From assembly GCF_027625475.1 (NCBI RefSeq), contig NZ_CP115174.1, positions 620,001 through 684,000 on the forward strand: a DNA stretch of 64,000 bases, given 5' to 3'. A model generated the notes under the pieces. The model did not search any database, was not told where the DNA came from, and saw nothing but the letters and a program-made list of their open reading frames with translations. Each line of letters opens with the position of its first letter. The first letter of the stretch is position 1. Below are positions 27,248-35,919 of the stretch, piece by piece. This stretch comes from Sphingomonas abietis. GTDB lineage: Bacteria > Pseudomonadota > Alphaproteobacteria > Sphingomonadales > Sphingomonadaceae. The translations under genes and the position numbers were made by a program.

Positions 27248-27607
27248 ATGGTCGCGTCGAAACTCAGGCTGCTCGCCCAGATGCGGGCGTTGCTCCGCGC
27301 AGCGCTCGAAATATCGGAGCGCAGCGGCGAGCATTTGATCTCGGCGCATATCGGCCAGATATTCGGCCATCTCTCGCGAAAGATCAGGCTTCACGAAGCC
27401 GCGCTCGAAGCCCACGGCGCCAGTTTCCACCCGGACAACGAGATATTCTATTCCGCGATCGATCAGACCAGCATATTGAAAGACCATATAGGGGCGGCGA
27501 TCAGCCTATGTGAAATATTGCGGGAGGCGGTCGCCGCCGAGCATCTCGACACCGCCCTGCAATCGATCAGCCTTCGCCCCGCGCTCGGTTGCCGCGCCAA
27601 TGACTGA
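27248..27607 (+). CDS. small helical protein of unknown function
   Basis: 119 residues from an ATG with GGAGGG five bases upstream. No signal peptide or membrane span. The sequence reads as all-helical, with charged amphipathic runs (SRKIRLHEAALEAH, SLCEILREAVAAEHL) and several His. I do not recognise a family. The stop overlaps the ATG of the next small gene (ATGACTGA), so the two form a coupled pair. The operator-like dyad upstream and the PAS-LuxR gene downstream suggest a regulatory or stress-response setting. Codon use looks like that of its neighbours. Confidence 0.65.
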   Translation: MVASKLRLLAQMRALLRAALEISERSGEHLISAHIGQIFGHLSRKIRLHEAALEAHGASFHPDNEIFYSAIDQTSILKDHIGAAISLCEILREAVAAEHLDTALQSISLRPALGCRAND

Positions 27608-27905
27608 TGGTGAGTGGATCGACGAGGATCGCCGTCGTGCAGCACTGGCAGATGGGCTGATCCTTCAGTTCGGCGAGCGCGCCGGCGATGTCGCGCGGGC
27701 CGAACAGGCCAAGGCCAGCGGCCAACCGGCGGTCGCATGGCGCCATGTCGCCAATGTCGTCGATCGCAAATTGAGCGACCGGCAATTCCATCGGGAGCGG
27801 GTGGATCAAGCGCTGAAGATGGCAGCCGCGGCGCACAGCCCCACGATCCGCAACCTGCACCTCGAGCTGGCCAGGCTTCACGCCGCGAAAGCTCTGGATG
27901 CCTGA
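27600..27905 (+). CDS. small helical protein of unknown function, coupled to the previous gene
   Basis: 101 residues from the ATG that overlaps the preceding stop; the frame is open a further 90 bases upstream, but this start gives clean coupling. The protein is hydrophilic and helical (RRRAALADGLILQFGERAG, AWRHVANVVDRKL, LELARLHAAKALDA), with no Cys and no export signal. Short proteins with a W-x-x-V pattern like this are common orphans in sphingomonads, but I cannot assign a family. With the 27248 gene it could be a two-component cassette (for example regulator plus partner). A toxin-antitoxin pair was considered, but nothing diagnostic was seen. Confidence 0.6.
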   Translation: MTDGEWIDEDRRRAALADGLILQFGERAGDVARAEQAKASGQPAVAWRHVANVVDRKLSDRQFHRERVDQALKMAAAAHSPTIRNLHLELARLHAAKALDA

Positions 27906-28097
27906 CATGGCCAATTGGCCCATGGGGCACGGGACGTCGCGGATTCCGACTCGTATGGCGTATCGGCGATAAGCGAGGCAGCCGGCAACGGCGTGGAATC
28001 ATGATCGGCCGACTGCGGCGCCGGTAAAATTACTAGTTGGCAGCCCCGAGAGCAGGCATACCAATGGACGGCCGACCAGAAGCCGAAACGGAGGACG

Positions 28098-28181
28098 ATG
28101 TCAGAAACAGAGGCGCCGCCGGTATCCCGCAACCGAGACGGCCCATGCGCGCTTGCTAGCAAACGGAGTGCGCTCCCATGA
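28098..28181 (+). CDS. candidate 27-residue leader ORF coupled to the PAS-LuxR gene
   Basis: ATG with ACGGAGGA immediately before it. It encodes 27 residues starting MSETEAPPVSRNRDG and stops in TGA within the ATGA of the regulator's start codon. The exact stop-start overlap and good purine-rich site suggest translational coupling or a regulatory leader. Chance cannot be excluded at this length. Confidence 0.35.
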   Translation: MSETEAPPVSRNRDGPCALASKRSALP

Positions 28182-29029
28182 AGAAAGACACGACGGGCGA
28201 TCGCCCCAGGGAAGGCCGCCTTCCGATCGATTGCTCCGCGACCAAGCCAAGATCCGCGACGAAGTCCAGCCTCGCGATGAAATCCAGGCCGGCGCCCATA
28301 AGTCGGCCCACGATACCGCCCCGGATGGCGCCTGCCAGGGCAAGGGGCCGATATGATCACCTCATCGCCCCGGAAATTCTGGATGTCAGCCCCGACTGCA
28401 TCAAGATCATCGGGCTCGACGGTCGTCTCAGGCACATGAACAGGGCGGGCTGCACCGCCCTCCAGATCGATCGGCACGAGGTTTCGGGAACCGAATGGGT
28501 CAGGCTGTTGCCGCCGCAGGTGCATGAACTGGGTTTTCGTTCGCTGGGGGAGGCGGGGCGGGGCAGCAACATCCGCTTCCGGGGCCTCAGCGAAGGCGGG
28601 GATACCGGTCTCCGGCATTGGGACAATATGCTCACCCCTCTGCGGAACTTCTCGGGCATCGTGGAGAATATATTGTGTATTTCCAGGGATGTGACAGATC
28701 AGGTGGCGTTGGATCGATCATTGCCCGCAAGCGGAACGATCGCGTCGTCGATGGCCGATGAACCGAACGGGTCGCACCATAACCTGCCCGGCGACGATCC
28801 GGCCGGCGCTTCTGGCTTCAAGCGTGAACTACTCAGTTCGCGCGAAAGGGAATGCCTGTTCTGGGCGATGTCGGGCAAGACGGCGTGGGAAACGTCGGTG
28901 ATACTGGGCATCAGCCGCAGGACGGTGGAGTTTCATCTGGCCAACGCCGTGAAGAAGCTGGGCGCGGTGAACAAACATCAGGCGGCGCTGATGGCCCTCA
29001 ACCAAGGACTGTTCAAACTGGCGCCCTGA
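28178..29029 (+). CDS. PAS-domain LuxR-type transcriptional regulator
   Basis: 283 residues. An unusual basic, Ser/Pro-rich N-terminal tail (1-58) precedes a PAS domain at about 64-175 (SPDCIKIIGLDGRLRHMN through ILCISRDVTDQ). A C-terminal LuxR helix-turn-helix spans about 218-278 (LSSRERECLFWAMSGKTAWE, SRRTVEFHLANAVKKLGA). It keeps the E-x-E and V-E-x-H residues typical of the GerE fold. The architecture fits a cytosolic sensor regulator binding a small ligand, rather than a phosphoreceiver or an AHL-binding LuxR. GGAG lies nine bases before the ATG, and the short leader frame ends in the start codon. It is convergent with lepA. Confidence 0.88.
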   Translation: MKKDTTGDRPREGRLPIDCSATKPRSATKSSLAMKSRPAPISRPTIPPRMAPARARGRYDHLIAPEILDVSPDCIKIIGLDGRLRHMNRAGCTALQIDRHEVSGTEWVRLLPPQVHELGFRSLGEAGRGSNIRFRGLSEGGDTGLRHWDNMLTPLRNFSGIVENILCISRDVTDQVALDRSLPASGTIASSMADEPNGSHHNLPGDDPAGASGFKRELLSSRERECLFWAMSGKTAWETSVILGISRRTVEFHLANAVKKLGAVNKHQAALMALNQGLFKLAP

Positions 29030-29138
29030 CCGACGTACCCGTTCGGCTCGGGCGCCGACCCGCCGGCCGGCATTCGGCTGATCCTCGCCTAACGCCCGGA
29101 TTGCTGCGCAACCCGCTCGTCAGGCTCGGGCCTCATGC

Positions 29139-30947
29139 TCAAGCATCATCCCCCATGCGCAGCGCGGCGATGAACGCCTCCTGCGGGATGCTCACCGAGC
29201 CATATTCCCGCATCCGCTTCTTGCCCTCCTTCTGCTTGTCGAGCAGCTTGCGCTTGCGGCTGGCGTCGCCGCCATAGCATTTGGCGGTCACGTCCTTGCG
29301 CATCGCCGCGATCGTCTCGCGGGCGATCACCTTGCCGCCGATCGCCGCCTGGATCGGGATCTTGAACAGATGGCGCGGGATGAGATCCTTCAGCCGCTCG
29401 CACATGCCGCGCCCGCGCGCCTCCGCCGTGCCGCGATGGACGATCATGCTCAGCGCGTCGACCGGCTCGTTGTTGACGAGGATGCCCATCTTGACGAGGT
29501 CGCCCTCGCGATAGCCGATCTGGTGATAGTCGAAGCTGGCATAGCCGCGCGAGATCGATTTCAGGCGATCGTAGAAATCGAACACCACCTCGTTGAGCGG
29601 CAGCTCATATTTCAGCTGCGCGCGGCCGCCGACATAGGTGAGGTCGAGCTGAATGCCGCGCCGGTCCTGGCAGAGCTTGAGGATCGAGCCGAGATATTCG
29701 TCGGGCACGTAGATCGTCGCCTCGATCCACGGCTCCTCGATGCTCTCGATCCGGTTGGGATCGGGCATGTCGGCCGGGTTGTGCAGCTCGATCGTCCTGG
29801 CGTCCTCGGTCTTCGAGTGGGTCAGGTGGATGGTGTAGACCACGGAAGGCGCGGTGGTGATCAGGTCGAGATCATATTCGCGGGTCAGCCGCTCCTGGAT
29901 GATCTCGAGGTGGAGCAGGCCGAGGAAGCCGCAGCGGAAGCCGAAGCCGAGCGCGGCCGAGGTCTCCATCTCGAAGCTGAACGAGGCGTCGTTGAGGCGC
30001 AGCTTGCCGATGCTGTCGCGCAATTTCTCGAAGTCGTTGGCGTCGACCGGGAAGAGGCCGCAGAATACCACCGGCTGCACCTCCTTGAAGCCGGGCAGGG
30101 CTTCGGCGGCGGGGCGCTTGGCGTCGGTGATGGTGTCGCCGACGCGGGTCTCGGTGATCTCCTTGATCTGCGCGGTGATGAAGCCGATCTCGCCGGGGCC
30201 GAGATCGGGCAGCAGCTCGATCTTGGGGCGGAAACAGCCGACCCGGTCGATCAGGTGGGTGGTGCCGGCGTTCATGAACTTGATCAGCTGGCCCTTCCTG
30301 ATCGAGCCGTCGATCACGCGGATCAGGATGACGACGCCCAGATAGGGATCGTACCAGCTGTCGACCAGCATCGCCTTCAGCGGCGCGTCGGCATCGCCCT
30401 TGGGCGGCGGGATGCGCGCGACGATCGCGTCGAGGATCTCGTCGATGCCGATGCCCGACTTGGCCGAGGCGAGCACGGCGTCGTCGGCGGGGAGGCCGAT
30501 GATGTCCTCGATCTCCTTCTTCACCTTCTCGGGCTCGGCGGCGGGGAGGTCGATCTTGTTGATCACCGGCACGATCTCATGGTCGTGCTCGATCGACTGG
30601 TAGACGTTGGCGAGGGTCTGCGCCTCGACGCCCTGCGCCGCGTCGACCACCAGCAGCGCGCCCTCGCAGGCGGCGAGGCTGCGGCTGACCTCATAGGCGA
30701 AGTCGACATGGCCGGGGGTGTCCATCAGGTTGAGGACATGGCCCTTATAGTCGAGGCGCACGGTCTGCGCCTTGATGGTGATCCCGCGCTCCTTCTCGAT
30801 GTCCATGTTATCAAGGACTTGGGCGGTCATCTCGCGGTCGGAGAGCCCCCCGGTGCGCTGGATGAGGCGGTCGGCCAGCGTCGACTTGCCATGGTCGATA
30901 TGGGCGATGATGGAAAAATTTCTGATTTTGTCGAGCGGTGTTGCCAT
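29139..30947 (-). CDS. lepA: elongation factor 4 (LepA, ribosome back-translocase GTPase)
   Basis: 602 residues, the standard length (E. coli 599). [18 protein letters not shown] carries the G1 loop, followed by [15 protein letters not shown] (G2), DTPGHVDF (G3) and INKIDLP (G4). The C-terminal LepA-specific domain ends with [20 protein letters not shown], the tRNA/A-site contact loop typical of EF4. The ATG at 30947 gives the canonical start; the frame remains open to 31118 through unrelated Arg/Pro-rich sequence. It acts on stalled or mistranslocated ribosomes. It is transcribed away from the tRNA-Pro gene. Confidence 0.97.
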   Translation of the reverse strand: MATPLDKIRNFSIIAHIDHGKSTLADRLIQRTGGLSDREMTAQVLDNMDIEKERGITIKAQTVRLDYKGHVLNLMDTPGHVDFAYEVSRSLAACEGALLVVDAAQGVEAQTLANVYQSIEHDHEIVPVINKIDLPAAEPEKVKKEIEDIIGLPADDAVLASAKSGIGIDEILDAIVARIPPPKGDADAPLKAMLVDSWYDPYLGVVILIRVIDGSIRKGQLIKFMNAGTTHLIDRVGCFRPKIELLPDLGPGEIGFITAQIKEITETRVGDTITDAKRPAAEALPGFKEVQPVVFCGLFPVDANDFEKLRDSIGKLRLNDASFSFEMETSAALGFGFRCGFLGLLHLEIIQERLTREYDLDLITTAPSVVYTIHLTHSKTEDARTIELHNPADMPDPNRIESIEEPWIEATIYVPDEYLGSILKLCQDRRGIQLDLTYVGGRAQLKYELPLNEVVFDFYDRLKSISRGYASFDYHQIGYREGDLVKMGILVNNEPVDALSMIVHRGTAEARGRGMCERLKDLIPRHLFKIPIQAAIGGKVIARETIAAMRKDVTAKCYGGDASRKRKLLDKQKEGKKRMREYGSVSIPQEAFIAALRMGDDA

Positions 30948-31141
30948 GATGAAACGCGCCCTAGCATCGCGCAGGCCCCTTGCCAAAGCGAGATCGCACG
31001 TCGCCGCCGGGCCGCTGCGATTTGCGCGGCGCGGCCGCCCGGCCCGTGCGGGGAGGGGAGCGGGCCTGCGCGGGGCAGCGACATTCCGGCGGCCGCCGAT
31101 CCTGCCCGCGCGGATCATGCGAAAATCGCGAAAAGAGACGC

Positions 31142-31170
31142 TTGCCCCCTTCGGAAAGCCTCCCTATAGG
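31142..31170 (+). promoter_or_regulatory. sigma-70-type promoter for tRNA-Pro
   Basis: TTGCCC (31142-31147), a 17-base spacer and TATAGG (31165-31170). The tRNA begins 60 bases further on, leaving a short 5' leader for RNase P. Confidence 0.6.
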
Positions 31171-31230
31171 GGCGCTCGCTCAGCAACGCCGGTCGGCTCC
31201 CGAGTGAACAAAAAACGACCGGTGCTCCGT

Positions 31231-31307
31231 CGGGGAGTAGCTCAGCCTGGTAGAGCACTGTCTTCGGGAGGCAGGGGCCGGAGGTTCGAATCCTCTCTCC
31301 CCGACCA
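31231..31307 (+). tRNA. tRNA-Pro (anticodon CGG)
   Basis: 77 bases including an encoded CCA. The acceptor arms CGGGGAG/CTCCCCG pair perfectly and the D stem is GCTC/GAGC. The anticodon stem CTGTC/GGCAG encloses TTCGGGA, giving anticodon CGG. The T-arm GGAGG-TTCGAAT-CCTCT holds the TTCGA loop. It decodes CCG, the most frequent Pro codon in such GC-rich genomes. No integrase or duplicated 3' end is nearby. Confidence 0.97.
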
Positions 31308-31449
31308 TTTTCGCTGAATTTCGCAGGAAGCATCCCGCCCTCCCGGAGGGGCCGCCCATGAGGGGCGAACCAGGTGCCTGCGGGCCGCCCACGACATTTT
31401 GACGCTGGCGGTTCGGCCGGCTACCGCGCTTCGGTAGAGAGGATCTTCC

Positions 31450-32778
31450 ATGCGCGTCATTCTGCTTTCGACACTCCTGCTCGCCACCGCCGCACCGGCC
31501 GCGACGCCGTGGACGGTGCAGCCGCAATCGGTGCGCGCGCATGAGGATTTCCTGGCCGGCGACGCCCTGCGCGGGCGCGGCAGCGCCACCCCCGACGAGG
31601 CGGTGGCGGCCGCCTATGTGGCGACGCAGTTCGAGGGCTACGGCCTGCGGCCCGCGCCGGGAATGGCGGGGTATGTCCAGACGGCCGGCGTCGTCAACGA
31701 CCGCATCGCATCGCCGCCGACGCTCGCGATCGCCGGCAGGCCGGCCGATGGCCTGCGGCTGATCGTCGGTGGCGCCGCCGACGTGCGCGGCCCGGCGGTG
31801 ATCGCCGACAGCCTGGCCGCCTTGCCCGACAACGCCGACGTCGTGGTGTTCACCGCGGCGGACGTGCCGGCGTTCGACGTGTGGCGGGCGGTGCGCGCGA
31901 AGCATATCGGCTTGCTGATCGCCAAGGACAGCAAGAGCGCCGCCGACTGGTTCGCCCAGATCGGGGGGCGGACGAGCATGCGGCGCTATCTCGCCGAGAC
32001 TCCGCCAGCCCCGCGCCCGGCCTTCGCGACATTGCCGCCCGCGACGATCGACGCGATCTGGGCCGGCGCGGCGGTGACGCTCTCCGTGCCGGTCGCGCAC
32101 GACCAGGCGACCACCAGCAATGCGATCGGCTATCTGCCCGGCACCGATCCCAAGGCCGGCGTGATCCTGCTCTCCGCGCATCTCGATCATCTCGGTCAGG
32201 CAGAGGGCGGGCCGATCATGCACGGCGCCAATGACGATGCGTCGGGCACGACCGCGGTGCTCGAACTGGCGCGTGCGCTGGCGGCGGGCAGGCCGCATCG
32301 GCGTGGCATCCTGTTCGTCTGCTATGGCAGCGAGGAGATTGGCGGATATGGCTCGCGCTATTTCGGCGCGCATCCGCCGGTGCCGCTCACCGACATCGTG
32401 GCGAACATCGAGTTCGAGATGATCGGCGCGCAGGATCCCAAGCTGCCCAAGGGGGCGCTGATGATGACCGGCTTCGATCGTTCGGATCTCGGCGCCGCAT
32501 TGCAGGCGCATGGCGGCCATGTCACCGGCGATCCCTATCCGCAGGAGAAGTTCTTCGAGCGATCGGACAATTACTCGCTCGCGCTCAAGGGTGTCGTGGC
32601 GCACACCCTGTCGGGCTGGGCGGTGGTGCCGACCTATCATCAGCCTACCGACACGATCGCGCATCTCGATATCGACTATATGACCAGCGCCATCCAGTCG
32701 CTGATCGCCCCGGTGCGCTGGCTGGCGGACGGCGATTTCACGCCGCGCTGGACGGGGGCGGGCAAGCCTGCGGAATAG
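31450..32778 (+). CDS. secreted M28-family zinc peptidase
   Basis: 442 residues with a signal peptide (1-18, ending TAAPAA). The co-catalytic zinc peptidase motifs are all present: SAHLDHLG (His244, Asp246), GANDDASGT (bridging Asp near 262), YGSEEIG (catalytic Glu near 295), ANIEFEMIG and, near the C-terminus, TYHQPTDT (zinc His). A protease-associated-like insert lies between about 80 and 215. Members are periplasmic or extracellular aminopeptidases or glutaminyl cyclase relatives; an aminopeptidase role is the usual assignment. It stands alone, downstream of the tRNA. Confidence 0.92.
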   Translation: MRVILLSTLLLATAAPAATPWTVQPQSVRAHEDFLAGDALRGRGSATPDEAVAAAYVATQFEGYGLRPAPGMAGYVQTAGVVNDRIASPPTLAIAGRPADGLRLIVGGAADVRGPAVIADSLAALPDNADVVVFTAADVPAFDVWRAVRAKHIGLLIAKDSKSAADWFAQIGGRTSMRRYLAETPPAPRPAFATLPPATIDAIWAGAAVTLSVPVAHDQATTSNAIGYLPGTDPKAGVILLSAHLDHLGQAEGGPIMHGANDDASGTTAVLELARALAAGRPHRRGILFVCYGSEEIGGYGSRYFGAHPPVPLTDIVANIEFEMIGAQDPKLPKGALMMTGFDRSDLGAALQAHGGHVTGDPYPQEKFFERSDNYSLALKGVVAHTLSGWAVVPTYHQPTDTIAHLDIDYMTSAIQSLIAPVRWLADGDFTPRWTGAGKPAE

Positions 32779-32834
32779 CGTTCGCTGTTCGCTGATGGCA
32801 GTCGTCGACGGCATCGCCCGCGACCGGACGCCGC

Positions 32835-33782
32835 ATGGCGAAGGTCCGCTTCCACCCCGCGCTCATGGATCACGACGACATCATGCCTGCCCTGTCCCTG
32901 CTCTGGATTCCCGCCACGATCGTCGCATCGATCTTCCAGGTCGGCCGCAATGCGCTTCAGCGCGGGGTGATGAGCAGCGCCGGGCCGTGGGGCGCGACGC
33001 TGGTGCGCTTCCTGTTCGGGCTGCCTTTCTCGCTGCTGTTCATGCTCGTGGCGTTTGCCGTCGTGCCGGCCGCGCATCCTGTTTTCGGCGGGGCATTCTG
33101 GATCTCGGCGATGGCGGGGGCGGCGAGCCAGGTGCTCGCGACTGCGGCCTTGCTCGAAGCCATGCACCGTGCGGGCTTCGCCGTCGGCACCGCCCTGCAG
33201 CAGAGTTCGCTGCCGCTTGCGGCGCTGGTCGGGCTGATCGTCTATCATGACCAACTGTCCGCGATCGCCTGGACCGGGGTCGCGATCACGACGATCGGGC
33301 TTGCCGTCCTGACATGGCCTTCCAGACTGGCGACGACGCCCCATGCCGTCTCGGGCGCCCTGTTCGGCTTGCTGTCCGGCCTGTGCTTCGGTTTCTCCCT
33401 CAACGCCTTCCGTCATGCGGCGCTGGCGATGGATGCGGCGCATCCGATCTTCGCGGCGATCGTGAGCGTCTGCGTGGTGCAGGCGATGCAGGCCGCGGCG
33501 CTCACGCTCATCCTGCTGGTGGTGAGCCCGGCCACGCTCCGTGCCGTCCTGCGGAGCTGGCGCGGATCGCTCGGCGCGGGCGCCTGCGGCTCCTTCGCGT
33601 CGGCCGGCTGGTTCGTGGCCCTGGCGCTGTCGCCGGCGGCCCCGGTGCGCGCGCTCGGCGTGATCGAGGCGCCGATGGCGGCGATCGCCGGGCACCGGCT
33701 CTTCCAGGAGACCGTCGATCTTCGGCAGATCATCGCTGGCCTTGCCGTCGTCACCGGAATCGTGATGACGTCGCTCTGGTAG
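32835..33782 (+). CDS. EamA/DMT-superfamily membrane transporter
   Basis: 315 residues with about ten membrane spans in two EamA-type halves (roughly 17-155 and 165-315). The family exports amino acids, nucleotide derivatives or other small metabolites; this one cannot be assigned a substrate. The start is uncertain. ATGs at 32835, 32865 and 32883 are in frame and none has a good ribosome site; the last would begin MPALSLLWIPATI directly at the first span. The gene is convergent with KDPG aldolase. Confidence 0.85.
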   Translation: MAKVRFHPALMDHDDIMPALSLLWIPATIVASIFQVGRNALQRGVMSSAGPWGATLVRFLFGLPFSLLFMLVAFAVVPAAHPVFGGAFWISAMAGAASQVLATAALLEAMHRAGFAVGTALQQSSLPLAALVGLIVYHDQLSAIAWTGVAITTIGLAVLTWPSRLATTPHAVSGALFGLLSGLCFGFSLNAFRHAALAMDAAHPIFAAIVSVCVVQAMQAAALTLILLVVSPATLRAVLRSWRGSLGAGACGSFASAGWFVALALSPAAPVRALGVIEAPMAAIAGHRLFQETVDLRQIIAGLAVVTGIVMTSLW

Positions 33783-33819
33783 CGATCGGGTGGCGCGCAT
33801 ATCGGCATGATCCGATACG

Positions 33820-33855
33820 AAAAAGCCCCGCGCCCTGGTGGCAGGGGCGGGGCTT
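33820..33855 (-). terminator. Rho-independent terminator of the KDPG aldolase gene
   Basis: On the reverse strand the stem AAGCCCCGC...CCCTG pairs with CAGGG...GCGGGGCTT, followed by T residues, 40 bases beyond the eda stop. The forward strand has no T-run, so it serves the reverse gene. Confidence 0.8.
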
Positions 33856-33894
33856 CGGTCGTGCCGTTGCCATCGGCTGGGGTGATCGGGCGCC

Positions 33895-34512
33895 TTAGCC
33901 GCGCAGCGCCGCCGCGGCTTCGGCACGCTGGCGGATCGCCGCCTCGTCGAGCGTGCCCGAGGGCACCAGCCAGCTGCCGCCGACGCACAGCACGGCCGGC
34001 TCGGCGAGCCAGAGCGGCGCGGTCTCGGCGGTGATGCCGCCGGTCGGGCAGAAGCGCGCGTCGCGGAACACGCTGGCATAGGCCTTGAGCGCCTTCAGCC
34101 CGCCAACGGATTCGGCCGGGAAGAATTTGAAGCGGGTCAGGCCGAGATCGAGCCCCGCCATGATGTCGGCAGCGTTAGCGACGCCGGGCAGGAAATCGAT
34201 GCCGGCGGATCCGGCCGCCTTGGCGAGCGGCGCGGTGAGTCCCGGCGATACGATGAAGGTGGCGCCCGCCTCCTGTGCATCGTGGAGCTGGTGTTCGTTG
34301 AGCACCGTGCCGGCCCCGACGATGGCGCCGGGCACCTGTGCCATGGCACGGATCGCGTCCAGCGCCACCGGGGTCCGCAATGTGACTTCGAGCAGCGGCA
34401 GGCCGCCGGCCACCAGCGATTCGGCGATCGGCACGGCGTCTTCCAGCCGGTCTATGACCAGCACGGGGATTACGGGCGCCTTGCGCATCAGGGCATCGAC
34501 ATCGGCCATCAT
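33895..34512 (-). CDS. eda: 2-dehydro-3-deoxy-phosphogluconate (KDPG/KHG) aldolase
   Basis: Cleaves KDPG to pyruvate and glyceraldehyde-3-phosphate, the last step of the Entner-Doudoroff pathway. 205 residues (E. coli 213). The Schiff-base lysine is Lys129 in RFKFFPAES, and the catalytic Glu42 lies in LEVTLRT. GAGTVLNEHQ and SPGLTAPL form the phosphate and substrate loops. GAGGAGACGTA precedes ATG 34512, which decides this start over the longer open frame to 34596. No edd or zwf is adjacent. It has its own terminator and is divergent from the efflux operon. Confidence 0.95.
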   Translation of the reverse strand: MMADVDALMRKAPVIPVLVIDRLEDAVPIAESLVAGGLPLLEVTLRTPVALDAIRAMAQVPGAIVGAGTVLNEHQLHDAQEAGATFIVSPGLTAPLAKAAGSAGIDFLPGVANAADIMAGLDLGLTRFKFFPAESVGGLKALKAYASVFRDARFCPTGGITAETAPLWLAEPAVLCVGGSWLVPSGTLDEAAIRQRAEAAAALRG

Positions 34513-34641
34513 TACGTCTCCTCGGCTTCCGCGTCGTCTAGTCGCGCCGATGCCGAAACGGAAGGCCGGAAGCAAAAGAGCAGGTGGGCTAGGCAAGCCG
34601 ATAAGGCCCCCCTATGCTCGACCGGTACGGCAGATAAAACG

Positions 34642-34653
34642 TACCGATCGGTA
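34642..34653. promoter_or_regulatory. TetR-type operator palindrome TACCGATCGGTA
   Basis: A perfect 12-base dyad, 61 bases before the efflux adaptor ATG and just ahead of a possible -35 (TTGCCT 34662-34667, 16-base spacer, TATTGC 34684-34689). A further outer pair, GGTAC (34624) and GTACC (34641), extends the symmetry. It resembles AcrR/TetR operators of RND pumps. Confidence 0.55.
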
Positions 34654-34714
34654 AAAAAAGCTTGCCTTGTTCTCGACAGGGACTATTGCTGCGGCGCAAT
34701 AGGAAAGGGGCCCG

Positions 34715-35908
34715 ATGACCCGCAACGCTGCTGCCATTTTCACATTCGCGCTGCTCGCCGCCTGTTCCAAGGGGAACCAGGCGCCGCCAGGGCCGCCTGC
34801 TCCCCATGTCTCCGTCGCGCCGCCGCTGGCCCGCGACGTCGTCGATTGGGACGAGTATGTCGGCCGTTTCGAGGCACCGCAAAGCGTCAATCTGAGTGCG
34901 CGGATCACCGGTGTGGTGACCCAGATACTCTTCCGCAACGGGCAGGACGTGAAGGAAGGGCAGCCGCTCTTCATCATCGATCCGCGTCCCTACAAGGCCA
35001 CGCTGGAGCAGGCGGAGGCGCAGGTCGCCTCGGCGCGCGCCACGCTCGTCAATGCCCGGTCGGTCGCGGCGCGCTCGGCCGAACTGGTCAAGGTGCAGGC
35101 GGTCAGCAAGGAAGAGCTGGAGAATAACCAGGCGCAGGTCCGTACCGCGCAGGCCAGCCTCCAGGCAGCGATCGCCAGTGCCGACAACGCCCGGCTGAAC
35201 CTGTCCTTCACCACGGTGCGGTCGCCGGTGTCGGGGCGCGTGTCTGACAAGCGCGTGTCGCTCGGCGATCAGGTGGTGGCGAATACCACCCTGCTGACCA
35301 CCGTCGTGTCGCTCGATCCGATCTGGTTCACCTTCGACGGCGCCGAAAGCTTCTACCTGAAATATCTGCGTGAAGCGCAGGATGGGCAGCGCGGCTCCTC
35401 GCGGAGCGCCTCCAACCCGGTGGATATCCAGCTTTCGGACGAGACCGGCTTTCCGCATCGCGGCCACATGGTGTTCGTGGACAATGCGCTCGATCCGCAG
35501 ACCGGCACGATCCGCGCCCATGCGGTGGTGGACAATCCGAAGCATTTCCTCACTCCGGGGATGTTCGGCCGTGCCCGCCTGAAGGGTTCGGGCACCTACA
35601 AGGCGATGCTGGTGCCGGACGAGGTGATCACCGCCGATCAGTCCCGCAAGCTGATCTTCGTGGTCGGCCGCGACGGCAAGGTCGTTCAGCGCACGGTCGA
35701 GACCGGCCCTGAAGTGGATGGCCTGCGCGCGATCCGCGATGGCCTGGCGCCGACCGATCTCGTGGTGCTGGACGGCGTCGCCCAGCTCCAGCCGGGCATG
35801 GCCGTCGATGCGACACGCACGGTGATCAAGCCGCGCGCGCCCGATGCTTCCCCGAGCACCCCCATTGTCACCGTTCCGCAGGCTTCGACCGCGACGACGG
35901 CAGGCTGA
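34715..35908 (+). CDS. RND efflux periplasmic adaptor (membrane fusion lipoprotein, AcrA/MexA family)
   Basis: 397 residues. The lipoprotein signal ends in FALLAAC with acylated Cys17. The barrel-sandwich (lipoyl) halves SARITGVVTQILFRNGQDVK and FTTVRSPVSGRVSDKRVSLG flank a coiled-coil hairpin rich in Ala/Gln/Glu (about 95-155). The beta-barrel and membrane-proximal domains follow. It bridges the inner-membrane pump encoded next to the outer-membrane channel encoded third. AAAGGGG lies before the ATG. The operon order adaptor-pump-channel is standard for multidrug HAE1 systems. Confidence 0.95.
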   Translation: MTRNAAAIFTFALLAACSKGNQAPPGPPAPHVSVAPPLARDVVDWDEYVGRFEAPQSVNLSARITGVVTQILFRNGQDVKEGQPLFIIDPRPYKATLEQAEAQVASARATLVNARSVAARSAELVKVQAVSKEELENNQAQVRTAQASLQAAIASADNARLNLSFTTVRSPVSGRVSDKRVSLGDQVVANTTLLTTVVSLDPIWFTFDGAESFYLKYLREAQDGQRGSSRSASNPVDIQLSDETGFPHRGHMVFVDNALDPQTGTIRAHAVVDNPKHFLTPGMFGRARLKGSGTYKAMLVPDEVITADQSRKLIFVVGRDGKVVQRTVETGPEVDGLRAIRDGLAPTDLVVLDGVAQLQPGMAVDATRTVIKPRAPDASPSTPIVTVPQASTATTAG

Positions 35909-35919
35909 GGCCGAAATTC

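Noticed and set aside
27248..27905. Toxin-antitoxin module
   Set aside because: The overlap and sizes are suggestive, but neither protein shows a ribbon-helix-helix, RelE, PIN, HEPN or similar signature. The context is regulatory, and 'unknown pair' is the honest call.
29370..31169. A 599-codon forward frame opposite lepA
   Set aside because: lepA is unmistakable on the reverse strand. The forward translation is an Asp/Val/Gly/Arg-rich shadow.
31231..31307. tRNA-Pro as an integration site
   Set aside because: No integrase, no duplicated tRNA 3' end and no change in base composition next to it.
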